Counted from the stretch's first letter, positions 26,614 to 36,113 are shown. The stretch: 64,000 nt of DNA from Enterobacter ludwigii (GCA_900068845.1 CEFQ01000008.1:455358-519357), one strand, 5' to 3'. The notes: generated by a model from the letters alone, not told the origin. Program-made: numbers and translations.

Positions 26614-28236
26614 ATGACTAAGCACTTTCACTTGCAGGCTCTGAGTTTGGCCCTGCTATCAGGGATATTTAGTGCCCACGCGGCGGATACGCCGGTCAAA
26701 GGCGGCACGCTGATTTATCTCGAACAACAGGCGCATACCAACCTTTATCCACCCGCCGGTGGCTTTTATCCCAATGGCGGTATTCTGAATCAAATCACCG
26801 ATAAACTGACGTGGCAGAATCCGGAAACCTTAAAAGTGGAACCGTGGATTGCCGAAAGCTGGAGCAGTAACGCCGATAAAACCGAATATACCTTTAAAAT
26901 TCGTCCCGGCGTCACGTTCTCCGACGGCACGCCATTAGATGCCAATGCGGTAGCAAAAAACTTTGATACTTACGGTCTGGGAAATAAAGCCCAGCGCCTG
27001 CCGGTTTCCGAAGTGATTAATAATTACGATCACAGTGAGGTTATTGATCCGCAGACGGTGAAATTCTATTTCAGGAAACCGTCACCCGGTTTTTTACAGG
27101 GCACGGCAACCATTGGTTCAGGTCTGGTTTCCCTCAGCACCCTGCAGCGTAGCTTCGACCAACTCGGCGATGCGCGCCATATTATTGGCTCCGGCCCGTT
27201 TGTCGTCAGCGATGAAAAACTCGGGCGCGAAGTCGATTTAACCGCGCGCAAAGATTACCAGTGGGGCCCGAAAAACAGCGCCCAGCAAGGTCCTGCCAAT
27301 CTCGACGGCATCAAGTTTATTGTGACGCCAGAAGACAGCGTGCGCATCGGCGCGCTGCTGGCCGGCCAGGCCGATTTTATTCGTCAGGTGCAAGCCTATG
27401 ACGAGAAGCAGGCGCAGCAGCAAAACTTCCCGATTTATGCCGCCCCCACGCGCGGTGTCAACGACAGCATCAGCTTCCGCCCGGATAACCCGCTGGTCAG
27501 CGATGTGAACGTGCGTCAGGCGCTGCTACACGCCACCAACGCGCAGCAAGTGGTGCAAACCCTGTTCTCACCCAACTATCCGCAAGCCACCTCGGTGATC
27601 GCCACATCGGCCGCCGGTTACGTCAACCTGGCCGACAAGCTGAAATTCGATCCCGCGTTGTCGAAAAAACTGCTGGATGACGCGGGTTGGAAACCGGGTA
27701 GCGACGGCATCCGCGAGAAAGATGGCAAAAAACTGGCGTTAACCATTTACGAATCACTACCGCAGCCGCAGAACAAAGAAGTGCTGCAGCTGGTGGCGCA
27801 GCAATGGCGTCAGGTTGGCGTCGCGCTGGCGGTCAAAGCCGGTGACGCTGGCAGCCGCGTACTGGATAACCTCGATCCGCTGAAAACCCCGCTGGTGGTA
27901 TCCGAAGTGGGCCGCGCCGATCCTGACGTGGTGAAAAGCCAGTTCTATCCGACAAACCGCGATGCGCTGCTGCAAAAAGGCGGCTCCAGCGACAAAGTGC
28001 AGAACTTCCGCGACGACAAGCTCAACACGCTGTTGTTGAGTATCTCCTCCGAAGTCGATGCGGCAAAACGCCTGGCGGTGACCGGTGATGCGCAGCGTTA
28101 TCTGCTCGACCAGGCGTATGTGATTCCGATCTTTGAAGAGCCGCAGGTGTTTGCTGGTGCGCCGTGGTTGAAAGGGGTGAATTTTGAAGCCGTGGGTCGT
28201 CCATCGTTCTACGGCGCGTGGCTGGAAAAACACTAA
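26614..28236 (+). CDS. ABC transporter substrate-binding protein, peptide/nickel type (KPN_01854-like)
   Basis: A 540-residue exported SBP_bac_5 protein. It has a signal peptide (LQALSLALLSGIFSAHA), the KGGTLIYLEQQAHTNLYPP start of the mature protein, the family stretch WIAESWSSNADKTEYTFKIRPGVTFSDGTPLDANAVAKNFD, and GSGPFVVSDEKLGREVDLTARKDYQWGP. The arrangement with an LLM monooxygenase and an AhpD-like protein matches the cluster known from Klebsiella loci such as KPN_01854, whose substrate is not established as far as I know. AAGGAA precedes the ATG at 26614. It leads a tight operon of five genes. Confidence 0.88.
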   Translation: MTKHFHLQALSLALLSGIFSAHAADTPVKGGTLIYLEQQAHTNLYPPAGGFYPNGGILNQITDKLTWQNPETLKVEPWIAESWSSNADKTEYTFKIRPGVTFSDGTPLDANAVAKNFDTYGLGNKAQRLPVSEVINNYDHSEVIDPQTVKFYFRKPSPGFLQGTATIGSGLVSLSTLQRSFDQLGDARHIIGSGPFVVSDEKLGREVDLTARKDYQWGPKNSAQQGPANLDGIKFIVTPEDSVRIGALLAGQADFIRQVQAYDEKQAQQQNFPIYAAPTRGVNDSISFRPDNPLVSDVNVRQALLHATNAQQVVQTLFSPNYPQATSVIATSAAGYVNLADKLKFDPALSKKLLDDAGWKPGSDGIREKDGKKLALTIYESLPQPQNKEVLQLVAQQWRQVGVALAVKAGDAGSRVLDNLDPLKTPLVVSEVGRADPDVVKSQFYPTNRDALLQKGGSSDKVQNFRDDKLNTLLLSISSEVDAAKRLAVTGDAQRYLLDQAYVIPIFEEPQVFAGAPWLKGVNFEAVGRPSFYGAWLEKH

Positions 28237-28245
28237 GGCGGTTCA

Positions 28246-29193
28246 ATGATGCAACGTTCACTGCTGCGAAGAGTGGGTCAAAGCGTATTGGTGCTGTGGG
28301 CCGCGTTTACCCTGTCGTTCTTTCTGCTGCAGGTGCTGCCCGGCGATGCGGTGCTGATCAAGTTTCAGAACCCGGATCTGGGCCTCAGCCCGGATCAAAT
28401 CGCCGAAATGCGCCTTGCTTACGGCGCGGATAATCCACTCTGGCAGCAGTACGTGCACACGCTGCTGGCGATGCTGCGCGGCGATTTTGGTTACTCGGTG
28501 CAGGCGGGCGTGCCGGTGAGTGAACAGCTGATCAGCAATCTGCCCGCTACGCTGCAACTGGCACTGCTCGGCTTTGCGCTGGCGACGCTTATCGCCTTTA
28601 CGCTGGCGGCGTTATCACGTTTGCCTGCGCTGCGTTTCCTGCGTTCGCTGCTGCAATCGGTGCCGGCGCTGTTTATCTCGCTGCCCACCTTCTGGCTTGG
28701 CATCGCGTTGATTCAGCTGTTCTCTTTCCAGCTGCGCTGGATTCCAGTGATCAATCCTTCAGCCCTGCAAGGCCTGATCCTGCCAGTGATTACCGTGGCG
28801 ATTCCGATTTCCGCCCCGCTGGCGCAAATTCTGTTGCGCAGCATCGATCAGGTCTCAACCCAGCCGTTCGTGGCGGTGGCGCGTGCCAAAGGCGCCAGCG
28901 AAAGCCACGTGCTGTGGCATCACGTGATGCGCAATGCGCTGCTACCGGTGCTGAATGTCGCGGGCTTGCTACTCGGTGAGCTGATTGCCGGTGCGCTGAT
29001 AACCGAAACCGTGTTTGGCCTGAGCGGCGTCGGACAGTTGACGCAGCAGGCGGTGAATAATCAGGACGTCGCGGTGTTACAGGCGGTGGTGATGATCTCT
29101 GCGCTGGCGTTTGTGCTGATTAACCTGCTGGTCGATGCGTTGATGCCGCTGTTCGATCCGCGTCTGCAATCTATTGCCGGAGGCAACCGATGA
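28246..29193 (+). CDS. Peptide-type ABC transporter permease (DppB-like)
   Basis: A 315-residue membrane protein with the DppB pattern: LLRRVGQSVLVLWAAFTLSFFLLQVLPGDAV at the start, PLWQQYVHTLLAMLRGDFGYSVQAGVPV in the first loop, and PFVAVARAKGASESHVLWHHVMRNALLPVLN as the EAA loop that contacts the ATPase. About six membrane segments. Its last bases overlap the start of the next permease gene by four bases (ATGA). Confidence 0.92.
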   Translation: MMQRSLLRRVGQSVLVLWAAFTLSFFLLQVLPGDAVLIKFQNPDLGLSPDQIAEMRLAYGADNPLWQQYVHTLLAMLRGDFGYSVQAGVPVSEQLISNLPATLQLALLGFALATLIAFTLAALSRLPALRFLRSLLQSVPALFISLPTFWLGIALIQLFSFQLRWIPVINPSALQGLILPVITVAIPISAPLAQILLRSIDQVSTQPFVAVARAKGASESHVLWHHVMRNALLPVLNVAGLLLGELIAGALITETVFGLSGVGQLTQQAVNNQDVAVLQAVVMISALAFVLINLLVDALMPLFDPRLQSIAGGNR

Positions 29194-30047
29194 GTCTGGT
29201 CGATTACTCAACTGCGCGTCAAAGCAATGGCAACGCGCGTGCGTTACGCGTGCTCCCCCTCCAGCCGGGGTTGTGGCTGGCGTGGGGCGTGATGCTGCTG
29301 GCGCTGCTGGCGGCGTTTGCGCCTGGCTTGTTTACCCATTTCAGTCCAACTGAAGGCGTCCCCGGCGCGCAGCGTCTGCCGCCACAGGCCGCTTACTGGC
29401 TCGGCACCGATCAGCTAGGCCGCGATCTTTACGCGCGCATTATTTACGGTGCGTCTCAGTCGCTGTCGGCGGCGGTCGCAGCCGTGGCGATGGGGTTGAT
29501 TGGCGGCACCACGCTCGGCGTTCTGGCGGGCGCGATTGGCGGGCGCACCGAGAACTGGCTGATGCGCTTAGTCGATGTGCTGCTGTCGATTCCCTCGCTG
29601 CTGCTGTCGCTCAGCATTCTGATTCTGCTGGGCTTCGGCACCGTGCACGCCGCGCTGGCGGTAGGCATCGCCTCTATTGCCAGCTTCGCTCGCCTTGCGC
29701 GCGGTGAAGTGGTGCGCGTGCGCCGCAGTGAATTCGTCGAAGCGGCCTACGGCAGCGGCGGCAGTTTCTGGCGCGTATTGTGGCGTCACATTTTGCCTAA
29801 CTCGCTGACGGCGGTGATCGCCTTTGCCGCCTTGCAGTTTGGTCAGGCAATCCTGGCGTTATCTACCCTCAGCTTCCTGGGCTACGGCACGCCGCCGCCG
29901 ACGCCTGAGTGGGGATTATTGATCGCCGAAGGACGCAATTATCTGGCCACTGCGTGGTGGCTCACCACCTTCCCTGGCATCGTGGTGGTCGCCGTGGTAC
30001 TGGCCGCCAATCGCATCAGCCGTCAACTGGCCGGAGGTGACGCATGA
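29190..30047 (+). CDS. Peptide-type ABC transporter permease (DppC-like)
   Basis: A 285-residue partner permease. It shows the DppC signature YWLGTDQLGRDLYARIIYGASQSLSAAVAAVAMGLIGGTTLGVLAGAIGGR and the EAA loop EFVEAAYGSGGSFWRVLWRHILPNSLTAVI. Overlaps of 4 bases with the genes on both sides indicate translational coupling. Confidence 0.92.
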   Translation: MSLVDYSTARQSNGNARALRVLPLQPGLWLAWGVMLLALLAAFAPGLFTHFSPTEGVPGAQRLPPQAAYWLGTDQLGRDLYARIIYGASQSLSAAVAAVAMGLIGGTTLGVLAGAIGGRTENWLMRLVDVLLSIPSLLLSLSILILLGFGTVHAALAVGIASIASFARLARGEVVRVRRSEFVEAAYGSGGSFWRVLWRHILPNSLTAVIAFAALQFGQAILALSTLSFLGYGTPPPTPEWGLLIAEGRNYLATAWWLTTFPGIVVVAVVLAANRISRQLAGGDA

Positions 30048-31654
30048 GCGCGTTATTAGCCATCGAAAATTTAACCCTGAGTTATCGCCAGCGCGGCGAG
30101 TGGCGCGCGGTGGTTCACAACGTTAGCTTTGAGTTACAGCCTGGTGAAATGGTGGCGCTGGTCGGTGAATCCGGATCCGGCAAAACCACCACCGCACAGG
30201 CTATTATTGGTCTGATGGCGGAAAACGGCCGCCGTGATAGCGGCAAGATAGTGCTGAACGGCACCGATATCGCCGGTTGGTCGTCCAAACGCCTTGATAG
30301 CCTGCGTGGCGTCAGCATCAGCTTAGTACCGCAGGATCCCGGCAACTCGCTCAATCCGGTAAAAACGATCGGCGATCAGGTCGGTGAAATGCTGCAGCTA
30401 CACCTGAGAATCAGCAAAGCCGAACGCCAGCAGCGCGTGCTCGAGCTGTTGCAGAAGGTCGGTCTCAGTCATCCGGAACAGCGCTTAAAACAGTATCCGC
30501 ATCAGCTCTCCGGCGGCATGAAACAGCGCGTGCTGATTGCCATCGCCCTCGCCCTACGTCCGCAGATCATTATTGCCGATGAACCCACCAGCGCGTTGGA
30601 TGTGACGGTGCAAAAACGCATTCTCGATCTGCTGGATGTGCTGCGCCGCGATTCCGGCACGGCGGTGCTGTTTGTCACGCACGATTTGGCATTGGCAGCA
30701 GAACGTGCCGATCGTCTGCTGGTATTTCGTCATGGCGAAGTGCAGGAACAAGGCCCGGCAGCGCAGGTGATCACCGCGCCGCAACATCCCTACACGCGAC
30801 AACTGTTACAAGACGCCGATCCGGGCCACAGCGCGCTGACGGTGCCCGCCAAAGCCAACTTTTCGTCGCCCGCGATCCAGCTCTCGAACATCAATAAACA
30901 GTTTGCCCTCGGTCGCCAGCAGCAGCTGCAGGTCGCCAAAGCGGTGTGCGTTAGCGTGGCGCGTGGTACCACCCACGCGTTGGTTGGCGAATCCGGTTCG
31001 GGTAAAACCACGCTGGCGCGCATTCTGCTGGGATTTGAGCAGGCCGACAGCGGTCGCGTGGTGATTGATGGGATTGACGCCACCGCGCTGCGCGGTGAAG
31101 CGCAACGTCAACTGCGCCGCAAGATTCAGTTTGTTTATCAGAACCCCTTTGCCTCCCTCGATCCGCGCCAGACGCTGTTCGCCATCATTGAGGAACCGCT
31201 GCGTAACTTTGAGCAGCTAAGCCGTAACGAGCGGCGCGAACGCGTCGAAGCCGTGGCGCAACGCGTGGCGCTGCCGCTGGAATTATTGCAACGCCAACCG
31301 CGCGAGTTGTCCGGCGGCCAGCGTCAGCGTGTAGCCATCGCCCGCGCCCTGATTATCCAACCGGCGATTCTGGTGCTGGATGAAGCCACCTCGGCGCTGG
31401 ACGTCACGGTGCAGGCGCAGATTCTGCACCTGCTGCAACAACTGCAACGTGAGCTGGGCCTCACCTATCTGTTCATCACCCACGATCTCGCAACCGTGCG
31501 CCGCATTGCACACAGCGTCACCGTGCTACGCGCGGGTGAAGTGGTGGAGCAAGGTGACACCGTCACGCTTTTTAACGCGCCTCAGCATCCGTATACCCGA
31601 TCGCTGATTGACGCGATTCCTGCTTTCCGTCCGCTGATTAAGGAGTCTGCATGA
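30044..31654 (+). CDS. Fused peptide-type ABC transporter ATPase with two nucleotide-binding domains (DppD-DppF-like)
   Basis: A 536-residue protein with two complete ABC domains. Domain 1 (about 5-260): Walker A GESGSGKTT, signature LSGGMKQRVLIAIALAL, Walker [12 protein letters not shown]. Domain 2 (about 280-530): GESGSGKTT, LSGGQRQRVAIARAL, LVLDEATSALD. Both H-loops (FVTHD and FITHD) are present. The domains correspond to separate DppD and DppF subunits in most systems; here they are one chain, as in YejF/GsiA. Both ATP sites look active. It overlaps the LLM gene by 4 bases. Confidence 0.93.
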   Translation: MSALLAIENLTLSYRQRGEWRAVVHNVSFELQPGEMVALVGESGSGKTTTAQAIIGLMAENGRRDSGKIVLNGTDIAGWSSKRLDSLRGVSISLVPQDPGNSLNPVKTIGDQVGEMLQLHLRISKAERQQRVLELLQKVGLSHPEQRLKQYPHQLSGGMKQRVLIAIALALRPQIIIADEPTSALDVTVQKRILDLLDVLRRDSGTAVLFVTHDLALAAERADRLLVFRHGEVQEQGPAAQVITAPQHPYTRQLLQDADPGHSALTVPAKANFSSPAIQLSNINKQFALGRQQQLQVAKAVCVSVARGTTHALVGESGSGKTTLARILLGFEQADSGRVVIDGIDATALRGEAQRQLRRKIQFVYQNPFASLDPRQTLFAIIEEPLRNFEQLSRNERRERVEAVAQRVALPLELLQRQPRELSGGQRQRVAIARALIIQPAILVLDEATSALDVTVQAQILHLLQQLQRELGLTYLFITHDLATVRRIAHSVTVLRAGEVVEQGDTVTLFNAPQHPYTRSLIDAIPAFRPLIKESA

Positions 31655-32640
31655 CGCGCAAACGCATTGGTTTTTTCACCCGCCTGCTGGATGACACCAC
31701 CGCACAGCAGCGCTATCGCCTGGCAACCGAGCAGATTCAGCACGCCGAGCGCACCGGTTTTGACAGCGCGTGGATTGCTCAGCATCACTTTCATGAGAAA
31801 GAAGGCGGCTTGCCGTCGCCGTTGCTGTTTCTGGCACACGTTGCCGCACACACCCGCACGATTCGCCTTGGCACCGGTATCATCACGCTGGCGATGGAGA
31901 ATGCGCTGCGCGTTGCTGAAGATGCGGCGGTGCTGGACCTGCTCAGTAATGGTCGCCTGGAAGTAGGTTTAGGATCGGGCGGCACCGCGACCTCGTTTCT
32001 GCCGTTTGGCATCACCATCGACCAACGCACCAGCGTGTTTGCCGATCATCTTCATCAGCTGCTCAGCGCATGGCGCGGCGATACGCTGGGACATCCGGAT
32101 AATCATCTCTATCCAGCTGCACCGACGCTGGCACAACGCGTGTGGATTGCCACTTTCTCGGTGGAAGGTGCCGCGCGCGCCGGGCAAGCCGGGCACGGTT
32201 TGATGTTGTCGCGCACCCAGCCGCGTCCGGCGGGTCAGCCGGATTTAGCGCTCGATCACATCCAGAACCCGATGATCGATGCTTATCTTGCCGCATTACC
32301 GGCGGGCATTGCGCCGCGTATTCTGGCCTCGCGCACCGCCTTTGTCGCCGATTCCAACGACTACGCGCGTCGCCTTGCCGAGCCGGGCTTGCAGCGTCAG
32401 GCGCAGCATTTCCGCGAATCAGGATATGTGGTTGGCCACACGCTGGATGAGCAGGCGCGCCAGTTAGATGCGCACTTCGGCGATGCAGAACGGGTGCGGC
32501 AATCCCTGCTGGCAGACACCGTGTTGCAACGCGTCACCGATATCAGTTTCCAGGTGCACTCCATCGATCCGCCACACGCCGACATTCTGCGTTCCATTGA
32601 ATTAATTGCCGACCATATTGCGCCCGCGCTGCGTGGCTAA
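31651..32640 (+). CDS. Putative FMN-dependent luciferase-like monooxygenase (KPN_01858-like)
   Basis: A 329-residue LLM protein: RIGFFTRLLDDTTAQQRYRLATEQIQHAERTGFDSAWIAQHHFHEKEGGLPSPLLFLAHVAAHT, followed by IRLGTGIITLAMENALRVAEDAAVLDLLSNGRLEVGLGSGG, both typical flavin-barrel blocks. It ends a five-gene operon that starts with the peptide-type binding protein. This subgroup co-occurs with AhpD-like CMD proteins in enterobacterial and rhizobial clusters. Oxidation of an imported compound is the inferred role. Confidence 0.88.
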   Translation: MTRKRIGFFTRLLDDTTAQQRYRLATEQIQHAERTGFDSAWIAQHHFHEKEGGLPSPLLFLAHVAAHTRTIRLGTGIITLAMENALRVAEDAAVLDLLSNGRLEVGLGSGGTATSFLPFGITIDQRTSVFADHLHQLLSAWRGDTLGHPDNHLYPAAPTLAQRVWIATFSVEGAARAGQAGHGLMLSRTQPRPAGQPDLALDHIQNPMIDAYLAALPAGIAPRILASRTAFVADSNDYARRLAEPGLQRQAQHFRESGYVVGHTLDEQARQLDAHFGDAERVRQSLLADTVLQRVTDISFQVHSIDPPHADILRSIELIADHIAPALRG

Positions 32641-32796
32641 GCCGGTGTGCATGAAGGTACACAGATGAATACACACATTACTGAGCGCACACCTTGTAGC
32701 GGCGCAATTCATTGCGCGATAAATCGCGCCGCTACGAAATGTGCGGTGGTTCGATGTTGCGCTTAGCTGAACGGCATTACGCCATTTATGGCGACC
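32640..32796. repeat. Palindromic intergenic element, copy 4 (long composite form)
   Basis: The core is GTAGCGGCGC (32696-32705) and GCGCCGCTAC (32726-32735). Flanking bases on both sides (CTGAGCGCACACCTT before; ATGTGCGGTG, GCTTAGCTGAACGGCATTACGCCA after) match copies at 47267 and 58566, and the right end is ATGGCGACC (32788-32796). The 182-base gap holds nothing else apparent. It interrupts two gene groups that look functionally linked. Confidence 0.85.
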
Positions 32797-32822
32797 TACT
32801 CATGCTTTAACTGGAGAATTTT

Positions 32823-33920
32823 ATGTCTCAACCGACAGATTTACTCGCCGCGCTGGCGGATATCGATCCCGCATCTGAACTGGCGCAAGCCCGCGCCGAG
32901 CGCCATGCTGCCACGCAACATACGCAAGGCAGCTATGACGTTTTGTTTACACAAGATGATGAAGATTTGCCATTGGCTGAACGCTTCGTCCTCGCCGCGC
33001 AGGTGGCGGCCTGGCATGGCGCATCACGCCTCGAAGCACATTACCGGCAGCCGAATCAGCCGCACAGCGCACGCTTCGATGCCGGTTTAACGTTTGCTGA
33101 ACTGCTGAGCCTGCACCCGGTGGATGCCGCGCCGCAGCACATCGCAACGCTGCAACGTGCCGGTTGGTCGCCGCGCGGTATCGTCACGCTGGCGCAGCTG
33201 GTTGCGTTTGTCAGCTTCCAGAGCCGCTTACTCGCGGGTTTGCGTTTGCTCAACGGCGAAGAGACCGCCACGCAGCCGCATGCGGTAGCGGGTAAATGGC
33301 ATGATGCGCCGCTCACGGTGACGGGTAAAACCGCCCTCACCGCATTTACCCAACAGGAACTCGGCTGGGAGCCGTGGCTGGCGGCGAAACCGTTGCATGA
33401 ATTTAGCCCTGAAGAGCAGAGCACACTGGCCAAATTCGGCCATAGTGATTCCGATTACTTCCGCCTGCTAGGCCGTAATCAGCCGCTGCTTGAGCAACGC
33501 ACCCTGACCGATAAAGGCATCTTCTATACCGCCGGTGGCCTTTCGCGTGCCGAACGCGAACTCGCCGCCACGGTAGTGAGCAAGGTCAACGGCTGCATCT
33601 ACTGCGCCTCGGTGCATGCGCGTAAAGCCAGCCAGCTCTCCAAAGATGAACCCGCGGTGCAGAAGCTGCTGAATGTCGCGCCCGGCGCTGAGCTGGCGCA
33701 CGGACAATCGGCCCGCTGGGCAGCGCAGATTGAACTGGTTGCCACCTTATCGATCACACCCGCCGCCACTAGCCTGAAACAGCTGCACGCGCTGCGCGAT
33801 CAGGGATTCAGCACGCTAGAGCTGCTGGACCTGATTCAGTCCGCCGCCTTCTTCGCCTGGGCGAACCGTCTGATGCTGACGCTGGGCGAACCTTTTTTAC
33901 CTGCACAAACACAAGGATGA
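32823..33920 (+). CDS. Two-part CMD/alkylhydroperoxidase domain protein (Avi_7170/Avi_7169-like)
   Basis: A 365-residue protein. The N-terminal half (about 1-170) resembles the CMD-like Avi_7170 family; the C-terminal half (about 185-360) is an AhpD-like peroxidase-related domain carrying the redox motif C-I-Y-C-x3-H (Cys258, Cys261, His265). AhpD proteins reduce peroxides through this CxxC pair. Fusion of the two parts into one chain is known for this cluster type. It is separated from the LLM gene by a palindromic repeat and overlaps the M20 gene by 4 bases. GGAGAATTTT precedes the ATG. Confidence 0.82.
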   Translation: MSQPTDLLAALADIDPASELAQARAERHAATQHTQGSYDVLFTQDDEDLPLAERFVLAAQVAAWHGASRLEAHYRQPNQPHSARFDAGLTFAELLSLHPVDAAPQHIATLQRAGWSPRGIVTLAQLVAFVSFQSRLLAGLRLLNGEETATQPHAVAGKWHDAPLTVTGKTALTAFTQQELGWEPWLAAKPLHEFSPEEQSTLAKFGHSDSDYFRLLGRNQPLLEQRTLTDKGIFYTAGGLSRAERELAATVVSKVNGCIYCASVHARKASQLSKDEPAVQKLLNVAPGAELAHGQSARWAAQIELVATLSITPAATSLKQLHALRDQGFSTLELLDLIQSAAFFAWANRLMLTLGEPFLPAQTQG

Positions 33921-35074
33921 CCATGACGGATCTTTCCCATCAACAGTTGGTGCGCTGGCGACGCGAGCTGCATCAGCATCCCGAGCTGTCGGATCAGGAA
34001 TTTGCCACCACCGAGCGACTTACCCGCTGGCTGCAGGAATTGAACGTCAAGCTGCTGCCGCTGGCGTTGAAAACCGGTGTGGTGGCAGAAATCGGTCACG
34101 GCCAACCGCTGATTGCGCTGCGTGCCGACATCGATGCCCTGCCGATCGACGAGCAAACCGACCAGCCGTGGCGCTCCCAGCAGCCGGGCGTGATGCACGC
34201 CTGCGGCCACGATCTGCACAGCAGCGTGATGCTGGGCGTCGCACAGCAGCTAAAACGCATCGAATCTGAATTACCCGGTCGCGTGCGTATTCTGTTTCAG
34301 CCTGCCGAGGAGATTTTTACCGGCGCGAAACAGCTGCTGGCGGCAGGCGCGCTGCAAGATGTGCAGGCGATTTTCGGGCTGCATAACGCGCCAGATCTGC
34401 CCACGGGCACACTGCGCACGCGCGGCGGCGCCTATTATGCCAATGTCGATCGCTTCCAGATCACTATTACCGGCAAAGGCGCACACGCCGCGCGTCCGCA
34501 TGAAGGCATCGATAGCATCGTGATTGGCAGCCACATCGTCACCGCGCTGCAAACGCTGCCGAGCCGCGTATTCAGTTCGCTGGAATCGGTTGTCGTCAGC
34601 GTGACGCGCTTCACCGCAGGCAACAGCTGGAACGTGCTGCCACAAACGGTGGAACTGGAAGGCACGGTGCGCACCCATAACGCAGCGATTCGCGCGCAAA
34701 TCCCGCAGAGAATAGCAGCGCTGATTAATGGGATCGCCGCCGGATTTGGCGCGCAGGCGCAGCTGGTGTGGCAGGAAGGCCCGCCCTCGCTGGTGAACAC
34801 ACCGGAATGGGCCGATTTCGCGCTAGATGTGGCAGCGGATCACGGCTATCAAACGTTAGTTGGCACACCGCAGATGGGGGGTGAAGACTTCGCCTTCTAC
34901 CTGCAACAGCTACCCGGAGCGTTCGTGAGCATTGGCAGTGCCAGTGAATTTGGCCTGCATCACGCCGGTTTCGATCCGGATGAAGCAATGCTGGAACCGG
35001 CGGTGCATTACTTCACCGAGCTGGCCCAGCGCGCGCTACACATGCTGCGTCAACAACAGGCGCTGGCATCGTGA
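33917..35074 (+). CDS. M20 family metallo-amidohydrolase, paralogue of the protein at 20955
   Basis: A 385-residue M20D hydrolase with [58 protein letters not shown] and [21 protein letters not shown], all metal and catalytic motifs intact. It has exactly the same length as the enzyme at 20955-22112 and shares its C-terminal SASEFGLHH-x-GF block. It overlaps the AhpD-like gene by four bases; an alternative ATG lies at 33923. It likely deacylates a conjugate delivered by the upstream transporter. Confidence 0.92.
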   Translation: MTMTDLSHQQLVRWRRELHQHPELSDQEFATTERLTRWLQELNVKLLPLALKTGVVAEIGHGQPLIALRADIDALPIDEQTDQPWRSQQPGVMHACGHDLHSSVMLGVAQQLKRIESELPGRVRILFQPAEEIFTGAKQLLAAGALQDVQAIFGLHNAPDLPTGTLRTRGGAYYANVDRFQITITGKGAHAARPHEGIDSIVIGSHIVTALQTLPSRVFSSLESVVVSVTRFTAGNSWNVLPQTVELEGTVRTHNAAIRAQIPQRIAALINGIAAGFGAQAQLVWQEGPPSLVNTPEWADFALDVAADHGYQTLVGTPQMGGEDFAFYLQQLPGAFVSIGSASEFGLHHAGFDPDEAMLEPAVHYFTELAQRALHMLRQQQALAS

Positions 35075-35097
35075 CCATGAGAGCAAGGAGAAAAGCG

Positions 35098-35946
35098 ATG
35101 GCGATTTCAGTACCTGTTCCACGTCTCGACCATGTGGTGATTAACGTTGCCAACCAGCTGGATGATGCCAGCGCACTGTTTCGTCGACTCGGATTTCAGT
35201 TGACCGAGCGCGGCCATCATTCGCTCGGCTCCAGCAATCATCTGGCGATATTTGGTGATAACTATCTGGAGTTATTAGGTTTTGAAGTCGGGCGTGGCAA
35301 TTTGCGCCAGGATTTGTGGCAGTCACCGATGGGTCTCAGCGGTTTAGTGTGGAAAACCGAAGATGCTGATGCGGTGTGGCGCTATCTGGAGAGTCAGGAC
35401 ATTGACGGCGATCTGCCGGCGAGCTTTTTCCGTCCGGTGACCTTGCCGGATGGCACCGAGCAGGAAGCGCGCTTCCGCACCGTGCGGCTGCGCCCGTCGC
35501 TGGTTGCAAATGGTCGCAGCTTCTTTTGCCAACACGACACGCCGGATTCGGTATGGCAGGACGCGTGGCGCGCTCATCCCAATGGCGTGAGCGATATCGT
35601 TGAATTTGTGGTGGTTGCTCAGGATCCCGCTGCTGCCGCGCAACCTTACAGCCGTTTGTTTGGCGCCGATAAGCTCACCGCCTGTCAGGAAGGTGCGTTT
35701 GTACTCAAAGCGGGCGTAGCGACGGTACGCTTTGCCGCCGCAGAATACGTGACGCAGCGCTTCGCTGGTTTACCGATCGATTACGATGGCAGCGCGCGCA
35801 TGGCGGGATTGAGCTTGCGTACCACGGATCTGCGCAAGGTGAAAGCCAGCCTGCTGCTCGGCGACGTACCGTTCCGCGAAGAAGAGTCCGCGATCATCGT
35901 CGGTGCCGGGCAGGCGTTTGGCGTGGCGTTACGGTTTGAGCAATAA
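35098..35946 (+). CDS. VOC (glyoxalase-like) superfamily protein
   Basis: A 282-residue protein of two VOC modules. The first begins VPRLDHVVINVANQLDDASALFRRLGFQLTERGHHSLGSSNHLAIFGDNYLELLGFE, with His and Glu at metal-ligand positions; the second covers about residues 165-280. Large VOC proteins include dioxygenases, lyases and isomerases. The start at 35098 follows AAGGAG; a longer frame to 35071 overlaps the M20 gene. It is last in the M20 gene pair and possibly acts on the same substrate. It is followed by a palindromic repeat. Confidence 0.8.
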   Translation: MAISVPVPRLDHVVINVANQLDDASALFRRLGFQLTERGHHSLGSSNHLAIFGDNYLELLGFEVGRGNLRQDLWQSPMGLSGLVWKTEDADAVWRYLESQDIDGDLPASFFRPVTLPDGTEQEARFRTVRLRPSLVANGRSFFCQHDTPDSVWQDAWRAHPNGVSDIVEFVVVAQDPAAAAQPYSRLFGADKLTACQEGAFVLKAGVATVRFAAAEYVTQRFAGLPIDYDGSARMAGLSLRTTDLRKVKASLLLGDVPFREEESAIIVGAGQAFGVALRFEQ

Positions 35947-35979
35947 AAAATCCGCGTATACCGAGCCTGGTACAAATCC

Positions 35980-36057
35980 GTAGCGGCGCGATTTATCGCG
36001 CATAGCAAAGGCGACTCCGCGCACCTCCAGATGATGCGCAATAAATTGCGCCGCTAC
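35980..36057. repeat. Palindromic intergenic element, copy 5 (split centre)
   Basis: GTAGCGGCGC (35980-35989) and GCGCCGCTAC (36048-36057) are the usual arms, but the centre is 58 bases rather than 20: about 37 bases (AGCAAAGGCGACTCCGCGCA and onward) separate GATTTATCGCGC from GCGCAATAAATT. This could be an insertion into a standard copy or two half elements side by side. Confidence 0.8.
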
Positions 36058-36113
36058 GTTAAGTGCGTTCTAAAATAGGTTCATCCTCCTTGTCCTGTTA
36101 CCGAAGGTGAACA

